A DNA stretch of 64,000 nt from Megaleporinus macrocephalus (taxonomy: Eukaryota > Chordata > Actinopteri > Characiformes > Anostomidae). The stretch spans positions 10,360,595 to 10,424,594 of the forward strand of contig CM038705.1 of assembly GCA_021613375.1 (NCBI GenBank), read 5' to 3'. The notes under the pieces are model-generated. The model was not told the DNA's origin. It ran no database searches and worked only from the letters and a program-made list of their open reading frames with translations. The position numbers were made by a program, and so were the translations under genes. Shown piece by piece: positions 46,150 to 57,102 of the stretch. The first letter of the stretch is position 1; each line of letters begins with the position of its first letter.

Positions 46150-49100
46150 CCTCTCACTGCAGTCAGTGTGTGTTATTGTTCCCTGTAACCCCGTCAGTAT
46201 CCATCTACTTACAGGTTGTCGTCTTCCAGTTTCTAGCCAGCTCACTGCCGGGCCTCTTCTTCAACTTAGCTACCTACCTTGCTCCCCCAGCAGGGTCCCT
46301 CCTGGAAGTGTGGATGTTCCTGGACTCCTGGAATCAGCTGAAGGAGCTGCTCGTGTTGTGTGGGCTCGCCCTAGTGATTATCTCCCAAAACACTTCACGA
46401 GAGGTTGGCAGGACCCGGGGTTCCGTGACCTTCTCCCTGGACTATTTCCTCATTTGCATTTTTCCTGTGTTGTTGTTAATGAATGCCCTACGCATGGATC
46501 TAACTAATCTGTCTGAAAGTATTAAATCGTTACAGATTAACACGCCTAACATTGACTCTGCGGGCTCTGACATACAGGAGACAGTCTAGGCCCAGGCTTG
46601 CCTGCTAGGCTCCCATGATCAGCAGCTCCAGCAGCTGACTCACTCCATGACGGAGCTCCTCTGTGCCGTCCAGGCCCTGCAGGCTCCCCCGCCCCTCGCT
46701 GCTGCTGATGCTGCTTCAGAGGCTTCTCCAACTGCACCTCAGGTACAGACCGGTGTGTTCCTGCTAGCGGCTCCGAATAAGTATGATGGATCTTTTGAAT
46801 TGTGCAAAGGCTTTTTGATGCAATGCTCCTTTTTCCTAAACTCACCCTACTCCTTTCTCACCGAGAGGGCAAAGGTGGCATTCTTTCTGTCTCACCTCAC
46901 AGGGAAGCTGGGGTACCGCACTGTGGGGGTCAGATTCGCCGGAGCTCCATTCCTACACGCTGTTTGATCGCAAGTTCCAGGAGGTGTTCAATCACGCTGC
47001 CACCTGCAGAGATCCTGGCAAACAGCTACTACATCTCCACCAAGGTAGGAGCACAGCATTGGATTACTTACTGACTTTTCGTACCTTAGCAGCTGAGAGT
47101 AGATGGAAGGAGCCAGCATTAAAGACGGCATGTCGGAGGGGGCGGATCGACGCCTTGAAATCCTAGATGGTCGGGATAGCAACCAGAGTCTGAAGGGTTT
47201 AATCAAGCTTTCCATCATGCTGGACAACCTTTTCCGGATGCGCCGTTCCCTGAAGACCACACTTTTGGCTCCACCACCACCAGCTAGCGCTACGCCACGA
47301 GTTAGCACGACAGCTAACCCCGAGGCCATGGACCTGGGCCAGTTCTGCCTTACCCCGGAAGAAAAACATCAAAGCTTCTGTGTGTATTGTGGTACCAAAG
47401 TCACTCCAGGCATACCTGCAGCCTGTTAAAGAAAGGTTCCTGCCTCCGGGTAAGTGCAACCAACCTCCTCCCGAAGGTATGTCCCAAAATGACTGTTTTC
47501 ACTAAACTGTAGGTGTTCTAGTCGACTCCGGAGTGGATGGAAACTTTATTGACCAAAAATTTGCCACTGACAACCACCTCGCATTAGAGGCGCTGATGGG
47601 AAACCCTCGGTGGCTGGCTATGTTACTAGTAAGACGCACTCTTTAGAACTTACTGTTGGCTCTAATCGTCTCAAAACTATTTCACTTATTGTTACTGACA
47701 CACCAGAACACCCAGTTATATTAAGCTACTCCTGGTTAGCTCTACACAACCTGCAATTTTCCTGGGCAGAAGGAAAACTCACTCACTGGGGCTCCTTCTG
47801 TCGCTCCCACTGTCTGTCCATTCCTTGTCTTTCCACATCCACCTCACCGTATTCCACTGAAATATTTAGATTTTAAAGATGTATTCTCGAAAACTAGAGC
47901 CCAGCAGTTGCCCCCCATAGGATCCTGGGACTGTGCTATTGCGCTACTGCCTGGTACCGTGTCTACCTTTTGTCTATTCCAGAGTCTGAGGCTATGGAGA
48001 GGTACGTCCAAGAGGCCTTGGTGTGGAGATACATACGCCCCTCCACATCTCCCACAGTCGCGGGACTTCCCCTTGTTCCATCAGTCTTAGAACAGCTGCG
48101 CCAGGTGAATGTCTTTACTAAGTTGGACTTCCATAGTGTCTATAACCATAATCCGTATTAGGGAGGGTAATGAATGGAAGACCGCGTTCGTCACCACTAG
48201 TGGGCACTACGAGTACTTGGTGATGTCATACGCTTGGTAAATGCCCCCTCCGTGTTCCAATCATTCATTAATGAGGTGTCGGGAGACACCTGTTCATCAT
48301 GGATCTTCTTTTTGGTATACGTCATCAGTGCGGATGGGGTGAAGATGGACATGGGAATGATCCCGGCCGTTGTGGAGTGGCCTCTTCCCAATACGGTGAG
48401 GCTTCGCAAATTTCTACCGCCACTTTATCCGGGACTACAGCTCGGTGGCGGTCCTGCTCACCAACCTGTTAAAGGGCAATCCAAAGTCCCTGTCCTGGAC
48501 ACCAGCGGTAGAGGACGCATTTGCGGACCTCAAGGCTCGCTTCACTTCAGCCCCCATCTTGAAACATCTGGATCATACGAAGCCTTGGTGGAAGTCGATG
48601 CACTGGGGTCGGGGCTGTCCTGTCACAGGGGCATAGTTCACCAGAAAAGCTGTTCCCCTTTGCTTTCTTTTCCAGGAAGCCTGTTGAGCAAAATTAAATG
48701 CACGACTGGCCCGTTGGGCACTTCACCAGTTTTCATCTCACCCTACAGACCCAGTTCAAGGAAATCAAAAGCAGACCCTTCCCCTTGGGGTTGTCCTTCT
48801 GGTCGGTTGTATGTGACCTGCTCCCCTAGACAGGAGGTTCTCCAGTAGGTCCATAACCTTCCTGGTTCGGGACACCCTGGTATCAAGCGCACGCTGCAAC
48901 AGGTGGCCAACCGCTTTTGGTGGTCAGCCTAAAGAAAGTCGGTAGCCGACTTTGTCGGTACTTGTGCAGTGTGCGCTCAGAGCCAGAGACCCCACCAGAA
49001 ACCAGCTGGTCTCCTGGAGCCCCTTCCTGTTCCTTACAGGCCCTGGTGTCACTTATCCATTGACTTTCTTACAGACCTCCCACTATCAGAGGGTAACACG

Positions 49101-49180
49101 AGGCTTGCTCTTTTTATCGTACACAGGAAGTGAAGTCACTACTGGGCTTTCCTGGCTTGGCAATTGGTGTTGAGGATCCA
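46150..49180 (+). mobile_element. Degenerate Ty3/gypsy retrotransposon
   Basis: Pieces in the expected order. Gag about 46640-47430 (PNKYDGSFELCKGFLMQC, TERAKVAFFLSHLTGK, then a C-x-x-C zinc-knuckle remnant CVYCGTK). Protease about 47512-47570 (VLVDSGVDGNFI with the DSG site). RT about 47880-48290 ([35 protein letters not shown]). RNase H 48300-48640 ([19 protein letters not shown]). Integrase 48880-49090. The YIDD segment of RT is deleted here but present in the 36.6 kb copy. Many frameshifts. LTRs not delimited; 46150-46600 is likely 5' untranslated/LTR. Not functional. Confidence 0.85.
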
Positions 49181-49429
49181 GTTAAAGTTGTAAGTGATGT
49201 GCACATCAAAGAACTTGGAGTTTTTTTTAATTTTTACACATCAACCATTGATGTACAGAGGAGGATGATCTCGACTGCGAGTCCTCTATGTCCGATTTGA
49301 TCAACAGCTATAGCTGTTGATCGATGGGTGATTGTTTACATTGAGTAGAATCTGTTTGATTTACACCTTATAAAATTTTATTGACCCAAAATTTTAGCCC
49401 CTAAATTTTAACCGGTAACATTAGTATTG

Positions 49430-49625
49430 GTGGGGGGCAGGCTGGAGGTCAGGGTTCCAGCTTTTGTGATCGTAAGGTCACCAGTTCAGTCCTGAACCAA
49501 CAGGACATGGCTGAAAGGCCTTTGAACAAGGCACCTAACACCCAATTGCTCCCCTGGCTGCCCGCCACGCTGGGCAAGTTTTTGTGTATGGGGGTTTCAT
49601 TGTACGAATGGGTTAAATGCTAACC
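49430..49625 (+). mobile_element. tRNA-derived SINE, degraded
   Basis: CACCAGTTCAGTCCTGAACC (decayed B box), GAAAGGCCTTTGAACAAGGC and the tail GGGGGTTTCATTGTACGAAT then GGGTTAAATGC. Orthologous in position to 29670-29885 downstream of the S100 gene. Confidence 0.7.
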
Positions 49626-49680
49626 CATTGTTTTAATTAACCAGACAACAACCATTTTATTAACACATATTAAAATAGTT

Positions 49681-49686
49681 TATTTC
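49681..49686 (-). terminator. icn: Poly(A) signal of S100 copy B
   Basis: AATAAA on the minus strand, 120 bases past the stop codon, same relative place as in copy A. Confidence 0.6.
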
Positions 49687-49805
49687 AAAACCTCTTCGTT
49701 GTACAGAATGATAAAACATTTCTGTTTACAGCCAAGCAGTTGTTTTTACAATTTTTATTGCGAGTGCATATATGTGTGTATGTGGCTAGTCCGTGTCCCT
49801 CTCTA

Positions 49806-49949
49806 CTATTTCTGGTCTTTGAAGAATTCGTTGCAGAGCATGGTGAGGCAGGCCACCAGGGTGACGTACTCCTGGAAGTCCACTGATCCGTCAGCGTTAG
49901 CGTCCAGGTCCTTAAAGATCTTATCCAGCGCTTTCTGGTCTGTGGTTTT
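49806..49949 (-). CDS. icn: S100/ictacalcin-like copy B, coding exon 3
   Basis: Starts after TGACAG (acceptor at 49951-49950); 47 codons KTTDQKALDKIFKDLD... ending CNEFFKDQK, then two consecutive TAG stops (49808-49803). Same canonical EF-hand loop as copy A. Over the first ~125 coding bases it differs from copy A at one synonymous site (TGC/TGT), while the last codons differ. Total protein 93 aa. Confidence 0.93.
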   Translation of the reverse strand, partial: KTTDQKALDKIFKDLDANADGSVDFQEYVTLVACLTMLCNEFFKDQK

Positions 49950-50387
49950 CTGTCAGACAAAAAGCAGAAACAGGGTCAGTTCATTTCAACTTCCTTCATG
50001 TACGTCCTGTTGACCTGTACAACATCTAAGGACTTCACTTTACAGGTGAAGACATATGTGGTGCTTTTGCATCACACTGGAGCTACAAGGCTAATGTTGC
50101 TAACAAGTAATGCAGGCCTATGAGCACCAGTTAGCACTGTGTAAACTACATGCATAAACCATTACTCGCTAGCCTCAAACCACGCTAAGCTCTTGAAGAA
50201 GGTCTTGTTCATGTGGTTTCTGACACTCTGTTCACAACTTGTCTATAGAAACGGTGTAAGCTAAACTAGGGAGCGACTGTATTTGGGATAAGTTAGATTT
50301 TTCACTACACATTAAGTATTAAATCTATGCTGAGTTTGGATTGCTGGACACAAGACGAGGCTTTAAGGTTCATCGAAAGACTCTCAC

Positions 50388-50525
50388 CCCGAAAATCTCT
50401 CCGAGCTCGTTAGTAAGGAGGTCCTTCAGCTCCCCCTTGCTCAGGGTGTACTTGTCTCCCTCCTTGCCGGAGTACTTATGGAAGGCACTGATCAGCAGTG
50501 CCATGGCATTCTGTACCTCACTCAT
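50388..50525 (-). CDS. icn: S100/ictacalcin-like copy B, coding exon 2 (ATG)
   Basis: 46 codons from [18 protein letters not shown] to LGEIFG; exon begins at 50533 after CTCCAG, donor GTGAGA at 50387-50382. Pseudo-EF-hand [14 protein letters not shown] is identical to copy A. About 15 of 138 bases differ from copy A, seven residues changed. Tandem paralogue about 19.7 kb from copy A, same orientation; both appear intact. Confidence 0.95.
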
Positions 50526-50533
50526 GGTGGCTT

Positions 50534-51751
50534 CTGGAGAACAAAAGGCAACAGCAGCTTTTAGGACAAAATGTTTCATTTGAATTCATTTTCTTGCAAG
50601 CATTCATTTCAGAAATGGCAGATTTCACCACATATTCACCTGCGTACCACAAACGCGCACCAGAGTTGGTGATACAGTTCAGTATTACAGGTAAACAGTG
50701 TTACAAGTGCACCAAATCTTATTTCATTCAAATTGAGAGAAAGATGGATTTGCATAGCTCGCACTGGGCTTGCTACAGCATCGAGGCAAATGAGCCAAGC
50801 ACTAAACTGACTCACAGGGTGCCACGCCCTGTTCTAGCCTAGAGGAAGTTAAGCTCATTCTTCGCTGTGTGTGCCGTGGTATGAGGAATCACCCTAAAGG
50901 GAAGCAAAAAGAAAGAGAGAGAGAGAGAGCAAAAGAGTGAAACAGGGGGAGAGTAGAGAAGGGTGAAGAGCAGAAATGGACCAAAGATGGGAAAGAGGAG
51001 GAGATGTGAAGTAAATGATCGGTTTTACAGACCAGCAGATTACAGCCAACGCCCTTCGCGTTGCTCTGTAATTAAGTCATTGGCTTAACGAATAAGGAAC
51101 ACATCTACAGACAAAGCCCTTTCCAATTCTCAATCGGGCCTTTGCAGACCCCCAGGTTGGACTCGAAAGGTCTCACAAATGCACGTACATACTTTTACAC
51201 ATAGTTACAAATGCGTTCCATCAACACGATCTTCACCAGCAGGGCAAAAGACTCTTTATATATAAAAGACAAGTCACTAGTATTCACAAGTCACTAGTGC
51301 GTGTATGGAAAAGCATGTCTTTAAAAGATGCATCACATGAAAACACTGATCTCACAGCTGTGAGGGTGAGAGGAGGTGAGCGAGGCGCGGAATGGAAAAA
51401 AACAGGGAGGGGTTTGCTTGGCGAGAGAGTGAGAGAGCGGGTTTACAAGTTCTGCAGAGCTTCTTGGCTCAGCACGCAGAGCGAGCGGAACAAGCACTGA
51501 AAGAAGGCGTGGAGGCAGAGAGAGAAAGTGCGTGGTCCCGGAGAGGAATGCACTCGAGAAAACACTAACGGTTTGTTGTAGTAACAGCCCACGACATCCC
51601 CAGAAAGACCACCAAAGTCTGCAGCACCAGGTCAAGAACCAGCAGCTAGAGCTTAATAGACTTAAGCCTATATGTGTAGCATCGTCACAAACTATTACAA
51701 GTTCGTCAAAGTCTTTTCCCGACTCACCTTTGGTTTGCGCAGAGACCTCAC
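50534..51751 (-). other. icn: Intron 1 of S100 copy B
   Basis: Inferred 1.2 kb intron. Similar to 30860-31770 of copy A in its gene-proximal part, with a GA-rich simple stretch near 50910-51010. Lacks the LINE and dispersed-repeat insertion of copy A, so it probably reflects the ancestral arrangement. Confidence 0.7.
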
Positions 51752-51814
51752 CGAGTAACAAGAAGGGGAGAGATGGAGGGAGTGATAGCAAAGAGGGATG
51801 GACCTGCTCTTATA
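51752..51814 (-). promoter_or_regulatory. icn: S100 copy B promoter: TATA box plus noncoding exon 1
   Basis: CATATAAG with TATAAG at 51814-51809, a leader of about 30 bases and donor GTGAGG (51751-51746) after TTACTCG. One base differs from the other two modules in the leader. Upstream of TATA (51815-51840) there is GCTAGCTGCCACACCCACTG, with a CACCC-type box on the plus strand. Homology to the 33.5 and 41.4 kb modules continues to about 52300. Confidence 0.7.
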
Positions 51815-52309
51815 TGCGCTAGCTGCCACACCCACTGGCCATATCCGTTCTGCCCCTCTTAGCTCATGGCTGCCTCCCTCCTCCTCCTCTTCTTCCTTCT
51901 CTCTCTCCTTTTATGCCTCCCCGAGTGTTGGAGGGTTATAATAGTACTGTAATTACCACCACAAGATGCTAAAACATCTCCAGCCTTTTGTCCTGCTGGA
52001 GTGCAGCATTGTATTTCCCTCTAGAACTGCCTTAGAAACCCTGTTTACCTCGTTTCTTGCAGGAGATAAGGCTTAACAACTCTTGCATCTTGGAAATCAC
52101 TCAACCTAGCAGAGGTCTGTTTTCCTGAGGCCTGGGTGGCTCAATCAAAAAGCTTCTTTTTGACAACCTGGAGGCATAAACTGTGACCTACTGCCAATAC
52201 TCACTGGGCGAGCAGGTTTAGCCAGGTTTTGTGAGGGGATTAACACTTGTGGACATAGTAAAGGTAGGTGTGTCTGCATGTAGGACTGCAGTGCATTACA
52301 GTAATCCAC

Positions 52310-52600
52310 ATATTCCCAAGAATAGAGGGCAAACAGAACCACCTACAAATGAAGCAAGCGAAAGACACAGTAAGTTACTGGATGTTGGCAGGGCAATAAA
52401 GCTGAGACCTTATCAGTTAAACTACCTTAGATGTAATCAATGAAGAAAGAAATGCATGTTTAAGCACATCAGTCACTTTACTGGGAACTCCCATCTTGCT
52501 GTTCCATCTTGTTGGCATAGGCTTGCACACCAAAGGCCATCTGTTGATGAACAACTCAGCTGCTTTTTGGGTGGCCGATCACCTGCAACCTAGCATTGAC
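52310..52600. other. Dispersed-repeat-like flank of 38-bp array
   Basis: Contains TCACTTTACTGGGAACTCCC, CATCTTGTTGGCATAGGC and GGTGGCCGATCACCTGC, leading directly into the array. Probably the body of an element whose end seeded the array; not classified. Confidence 0.4.
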
Positions 52601-53775
52601 ACCATGGGGTTTCTAGTAAAGTGTCCAGTGAGTGGAAATTAGAAGGGGTTTCTAATAAAGTGTCCAGTAAATTAAAGGATAAAGGGTTTCTAATAAAATG
52701 TCCAGTGAGTTGAAGGACAGGGGGTTCTAATAAAGTGTCCAGTGAGTTGAAGGACATGGGGTTTCTAATAAAGTGTCCAGTGAGTTGAAGGACAGGGGGT
52801 TTCTAATAAAGTGTCCAGTGAGTTGAAGGACATGGGGTTTCTAATAAAGTGTCCAGTGAGTTGAAGGACAAGGGATTTCTAATAAAGTCACCAGTAAGTT
52901 GAGGTTGAAGGGGTTTCTAATAAAGTGTCCAGTAAGTTGAAGGAATAGGGGGTTTCTAATAAAGTGTTCAGTGAGTTGAAGGACAATGTGTTTCTATTAA
53001 AGTGTCCAGCGAGTGGTAATTACAAGGGATTTAGAATAAAGTGTCCAGTGAGTTGAAGGACAGGGGCTTTATAATATAGTGTCCAGTGAGTTGAAGGACA
53101 GGGGCTTTCTAATACAGTGTCCAGTGAGTTGAAGGACAGTGGGTTTCTATTAAAGTATCCAGCAAATGATAATTACAAGGGGTTTTGAATAACGTGTCCA
53201 GTGAGTTGAAGGACACAGGGTTTCTAAAAAAGTGTCCAGTAAGTTGTAGGAATAGGGGGTTTCTAATAAAGTGTCCAGTGAGTTGAAGGACAGGGGCTTT
53301 CTAATACAGTGTCCAGTGAGTTGAAGGACAGTGGGTTTCTATTAAAGAGTTCAGCAAATGATAATTACAAGGGGTTTTGAATAACGTGTCCAGTGAGTTG
53401 AAGGACACAGGGTTTCTAAAAAAGTGTCCAGTAAGTTGTAGGAATAGGGGGTTTCTAATAAAGTTTCCAGTGAGTTGAGGGACATGGGGCTTTCTAATAC
53501 AGTGTCCAGTGAGTTGAAGGACAGTGGGTTTCTATTAAAGTATCCAGCAAATGATAATTACAAGGGGTTTTGAATAACGTGTCCAGTGAGTTGAAGGACA
53601 GGGGGTTTCTAATAAAGTGTCCAGTGAGTTGAAGGACAGGGGGTTTCTAATAAAGTGTCCAGTGAGTTGAAGGACAGGGGCTTTCTAATACAGTGTCCAG
53701 TGAGTTGAAGGACAGTGGGTTTCTAATAGTGTTTTGTGAGTTGAAGGACGGGGTTTCCAATAAAGTGTCAAGTGA
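52601..53775. repeat. ~38-bp minisatellite, ~30 copies
   Basis: Units of GGGTTTCTAATAAAGTGTCC followed by AGTGAGTTGAAGGACAG. A larger block is repeated as well: the sequence of variants around 53090-53260 (with TATCCAGCAAATGATAATTA) recurs at 53290-53460 and 53500-53600, so there is higher-order amplification. Noncoding. Confidence 0.93.
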
Positions 53776-53829
53776 GAAATTGACAATGGAAGTGGTCTCC
53801 AGCTACAGGTTCTTGCTACAGGTTCTAGG

Positions 53830-54160
53830 GTGTGCACCTGAGTAACAACCTCACCTGATCTGTTGCAGAGAGGAAAGCTCTGCAGAGGGTGGTGAAGGCT
53901 GCACAGAGACTTGTCAGAGTCAGCCTCCCGTCCACCATGGACATCTACACCTCCAGATGCAGGAAGAGGGCCACCTGCATCATGAAGGACCCCACTCACC
54001 CAGCACACACACTTTTTGTCCCACTCCCCTCAGGCAGGAGGTTGTTCTATCCAGACGCTTTTAGACTCTTAAACTCTGACACCCGCACCTGGTCACTTCA
54101 TCCAAGTAATTTTTTGCTATCCATACCACTACACTGTATACCTCACCCGTGATCCATGTT
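53830..54160 (+). pseudogene. L2-like LINE C-terminal fragment
   Basis: Reads SVAERKALQRVVKAAQRLV, LPSTMDIYTSRCRKRATCIM, KDPTHPAHTLFVPLPSGRR and LFYPDAFRLLN. This is the extreme C-terminus of an L2/CR1-like reverse transcriptase protein; a short internal piece between SGRR and FYP is missing compared with what I know of the family. It lies immediately beside the 38-bp array. Confidence 0.75.
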
Positions 54161-54217
54161 GCTGCTACTTTTTTTATATATATATTAATTTATTGTATTT
54201 CCTTTCTCTTTTATTTA

Positions 54218-54722
54218 TACACTACGGCCCAAAAGTTTGGGATCACACTGAAATGTTCTTGTTTTCAATGGAGTATCTTCCTTCCTTAACACAACAATGG
54301 ACTGACGGGTCTCTAAAGAAAGTTGTTTCTTTCTGGTCATTGTGAGTCGGTCAGCAAGCCATCAACTGCTGATGCTTCAGATACTAAACTAACCTAGAAT
54401 GTTGTTCTCCCTTTTATACTCACTTATTAGTAGAATGTTTTTCAGCTGTGCATCACAATTGAGCCAGAGTGTCCTAACAACCAATTAGTCTAATAACATC
54501 CTTAACTTGGATTGGTGGTCGTACCAGGAGATTTAGACAGAGGACTGAGAATTACTGATAATAGAACTATATGCAAAATAAGCCTCTATACAAAAATAGA
54601 CTTTAATACAAACATTTTTATTCTTTAAAAATCATCTGATACACTTACAATAATTGTGAATTGCATGAAAATTGCATGAAATGACATTCTAAAGGGATCC
54701 TAAACTTTTGAGCGGTAGTGTA
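54218..54722. mobile_element. Nonautonomous Tc1/mariner-type element
   Basis: TA at 54218-54219 and 54721-54722 flank a 501-base element with inverted ends CACTACGGCCCAAAAGTTTG and, on the other strand, CACTACCGCTCAAAAGTTTA. Interior not obviously coding. Its ends are the reference to which the 25-bp array at 6917-10503 is compared. Confidence 0.88.
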
Positions 54723-55169
54723 TATTTCATACTGGATATTTGTATTTGGGGAACAACTGGGACCATGGGTACTCAATTTTGAATACTCAAATCTCATGTA
54801 CCACATGTACCAAGCATGTGAATCCTTAAATCTATGAGTTGAAGTACTATAGGTTGCTGATAAAGTGTCAAGTAAGAAAGTGTCCAGTGAGTTGAAGGAT
54901 GAGACGTTTCCAATACAGTGGCGGGTGAGTGGACAGGGGAGGACATTCGAATGAAGTGTCCAGTGGATGTTTGTTGTAATTGGTCATTGAGATGTTTGTA
55001 GGCTGAGCTGCTCCCTAATATGAAGAATCTACAGGTGGTGATATGTCACTTAGTTAAAGAGGACAATCATAAATCTGACCCACAGCAGATTAAACTAGCA
55101 GAAGGCAGTCATAATTAGATGCAGTAGACGGCCGAGCAATGCTCTCCTGTCTGATGCAGGTAGATATAC

Positions 55170-55960
55170 ACTACACGCCCAAACTTAAGTGTTGAGCAAT
55201 ACTGAGCAATGGGTCTATATGTCATCTAGTTGCTGCAACACTAGATAGCACTGGAAGCGGGTTTGCTGTAAAAGTAAACTGAACATGTAAAGGGACTATT
55301 AACTGTTATTATATATACAAATGAAGGCTTCAGAAGCCACACAAGCAAGTCTGTTTAAGATTACTGAATAACCCTCAAGGGTCATTTGTGCTCAGCGTTA
55401 AACAAGGACACAGGCGGAGCCTTCTATCTGTACTCTGTTCATTTCATCCATTCGTTTGTGCACGTTCTCCGAAAGATTACGGATACGGACAGAATGGAGT
55501 TCCAGCAAGACGACACAACAACTTCTCCTCTCATGGGTAATATTAATGAAAAAAAGTATTAGCATTATCCCTCCTCCACCAAACGTTCCAATAAGGTCAG
55601 GCAAGTTGCTGCTCAGCAATAGAAACCCAGGCCATGAAGCTCCCAGTGCAGAAGTTTTGTGCTGATGTTAAAGCCAGAGGAGGTTTGGAAGTTATTGAGT
55701 CAGCAGAGTGTTTGGCGACTTTTCTGCACTATGCTCTGCACCCGGCGACCCCGCTCTGAAGCTTAGTCTGTAGTCTGTCACTTTGTGGCTGAGCTGCTGC
55801 GGTTCCTAAACGCTTCCACTTTTCAACAATAACACACACAGCTGATCGGCGAAAAAATCTAGGAGGGAAGAAATTTCATGAAACGACTTGTTGCAATGGT
55901 AGCATCCTATTACAGCACCCCACTGGATATTAGTGAGCTCTTTAGAACGACCCCTAGTAT
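55170..55960. mobile_element. Dispersed fish DNA-transposon-like repeat
   Basis: Contains CACTACACGCCCAAACTTAA, GATGTTAAAGCCAGAGGAGG, GTCACTTTGTGGCTGAGCTG, CCTAAACGCTTCCACTTTTC and AGGAGGGAAGAAATTTCATG, phrases I recognise from a widespread nonautonomous Tc1-type repeat in otophysan fish. The right end is not delimited. Confidence 0.45.
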
Positions 55961-56184
55961 TAAATGACCCCGCAGACCACCGCCGTCCACAGTGCTGCCT
56001 CGTTTATCTCTTTTGTAGCGGGGGTATTGCGACCTCCACCACCGTCACCATGTTTGGCCCGCCTCTAATGGAAGTATTGTTTTCATGCCAATAAGGCATG
56101 GCAGTACGTGGGATGTATCATTTAAATCATTCCGAGGTTGCTGGAATCTATCACAGTGCTCATTGGGCAGAAGGTTAGGCTTAG

Positions 56185-56325
56185 GGTCACCCTGGATACC
56201 AGTCCATTGCAGGGCAGATACACACATGTACATTCACACATGCATTTAAATGTAGGGGAGATTGCCTGACTGCATGTCTTTCAACTGTGGGAGGAAACCA
56301 GAGCACCTGGAGAACCTGCCCTGCT
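56185..56325. mobile_element. Degraded dispersed fish repeat
   Basis: Keeps CAGTCCATTGCAGGGCAGAT and CAACTGTGGGAGGAAACCAG, the conserved core of the family at 25175, 31830 and 39917. Confidence 0.6.
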
Positions 56326-56686
56326 TCCTATGAATAGACACACTGCCTAGTTTCATATGTTTACATACATAAAGGAAGTGTAAACAAGGGCTTGCGGCCG
56401 TCTAGGCCTTCAGAGAAAGCCTAATGATTTCTGTTTACTAAAAAACTACATGTCTGTTATTAATCAACCACTCACCTCCAGATTTCCAACGTCACTCTAG
56501 GCCTTCTGGAAGTTCTAGATACATTAGCTGCAGCCAAATCTGGAAAACAGCAGCCCAATCATCACAAGGAATATCTTATAGAACGCTGTCTGTGCTTAAT
56601 CTAGAGTCTGACTCACAGTTAGCTTACTGCTAACAAACTACTACATCTCTACAGGGATGCTATCAGAAGTTAACATTGCTAACATT

Positions 56687-57074
56687 GTTTTTACCATGTG
56701 TTGAGAGCAAGTTTTAACATTCATGCTATGAATTGAAGGCTGTGCTCTAGAGGAATTTGGCACACAGTTTAGACAGTGTAACATATAGGCTACGTCGACC
56801 CAACTGTCTCGTCTGTTGCTTGTTAGCTACTTTAGCATATTAGCACCACAGTGAAATAAGGAGACCAAATTTGGCTCACAGGACAGCATTCGCTACAAGA
56901 GAAAGAGGCAAGTGACTGAGAGCATCTGGTTAGAAAGCCATGTCAAACCTGTGTGGAAACATGGTTTTGTATTGGTAGTGGTTTGAGTGACCTGGTTGTT
57001 GTAGTTGTGGTAGGGCACAACTATGGTGCATGACAAATGTTATTAGAAATTGCTCTTCATATTAAAGCTGATTT
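56687..57074. repeat. Local direct duplication, copy 1
   Basis: About 390 bases matching 59249-59660: ACCATGTGTTGAGAGCAAG, TAGACAGTGTAACATATAGG, CAAGAGAAAGAGGCAAG and GAGTGACCTGGTTG are shared in order. No coding signal. Confidence 0.9.
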
Positions 57075-57102
57075 ATCTGCTATGAGTCAATTAATTCGCA
57101 TG

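Noticed and set aside
46170..46589. 139-codon hydrophobic plus-strand frame resembling a membrane protein
   Set aside because: Lies in the untranslated/LTR-side part of a degenerate gypsy element directly before gag; no independent support.
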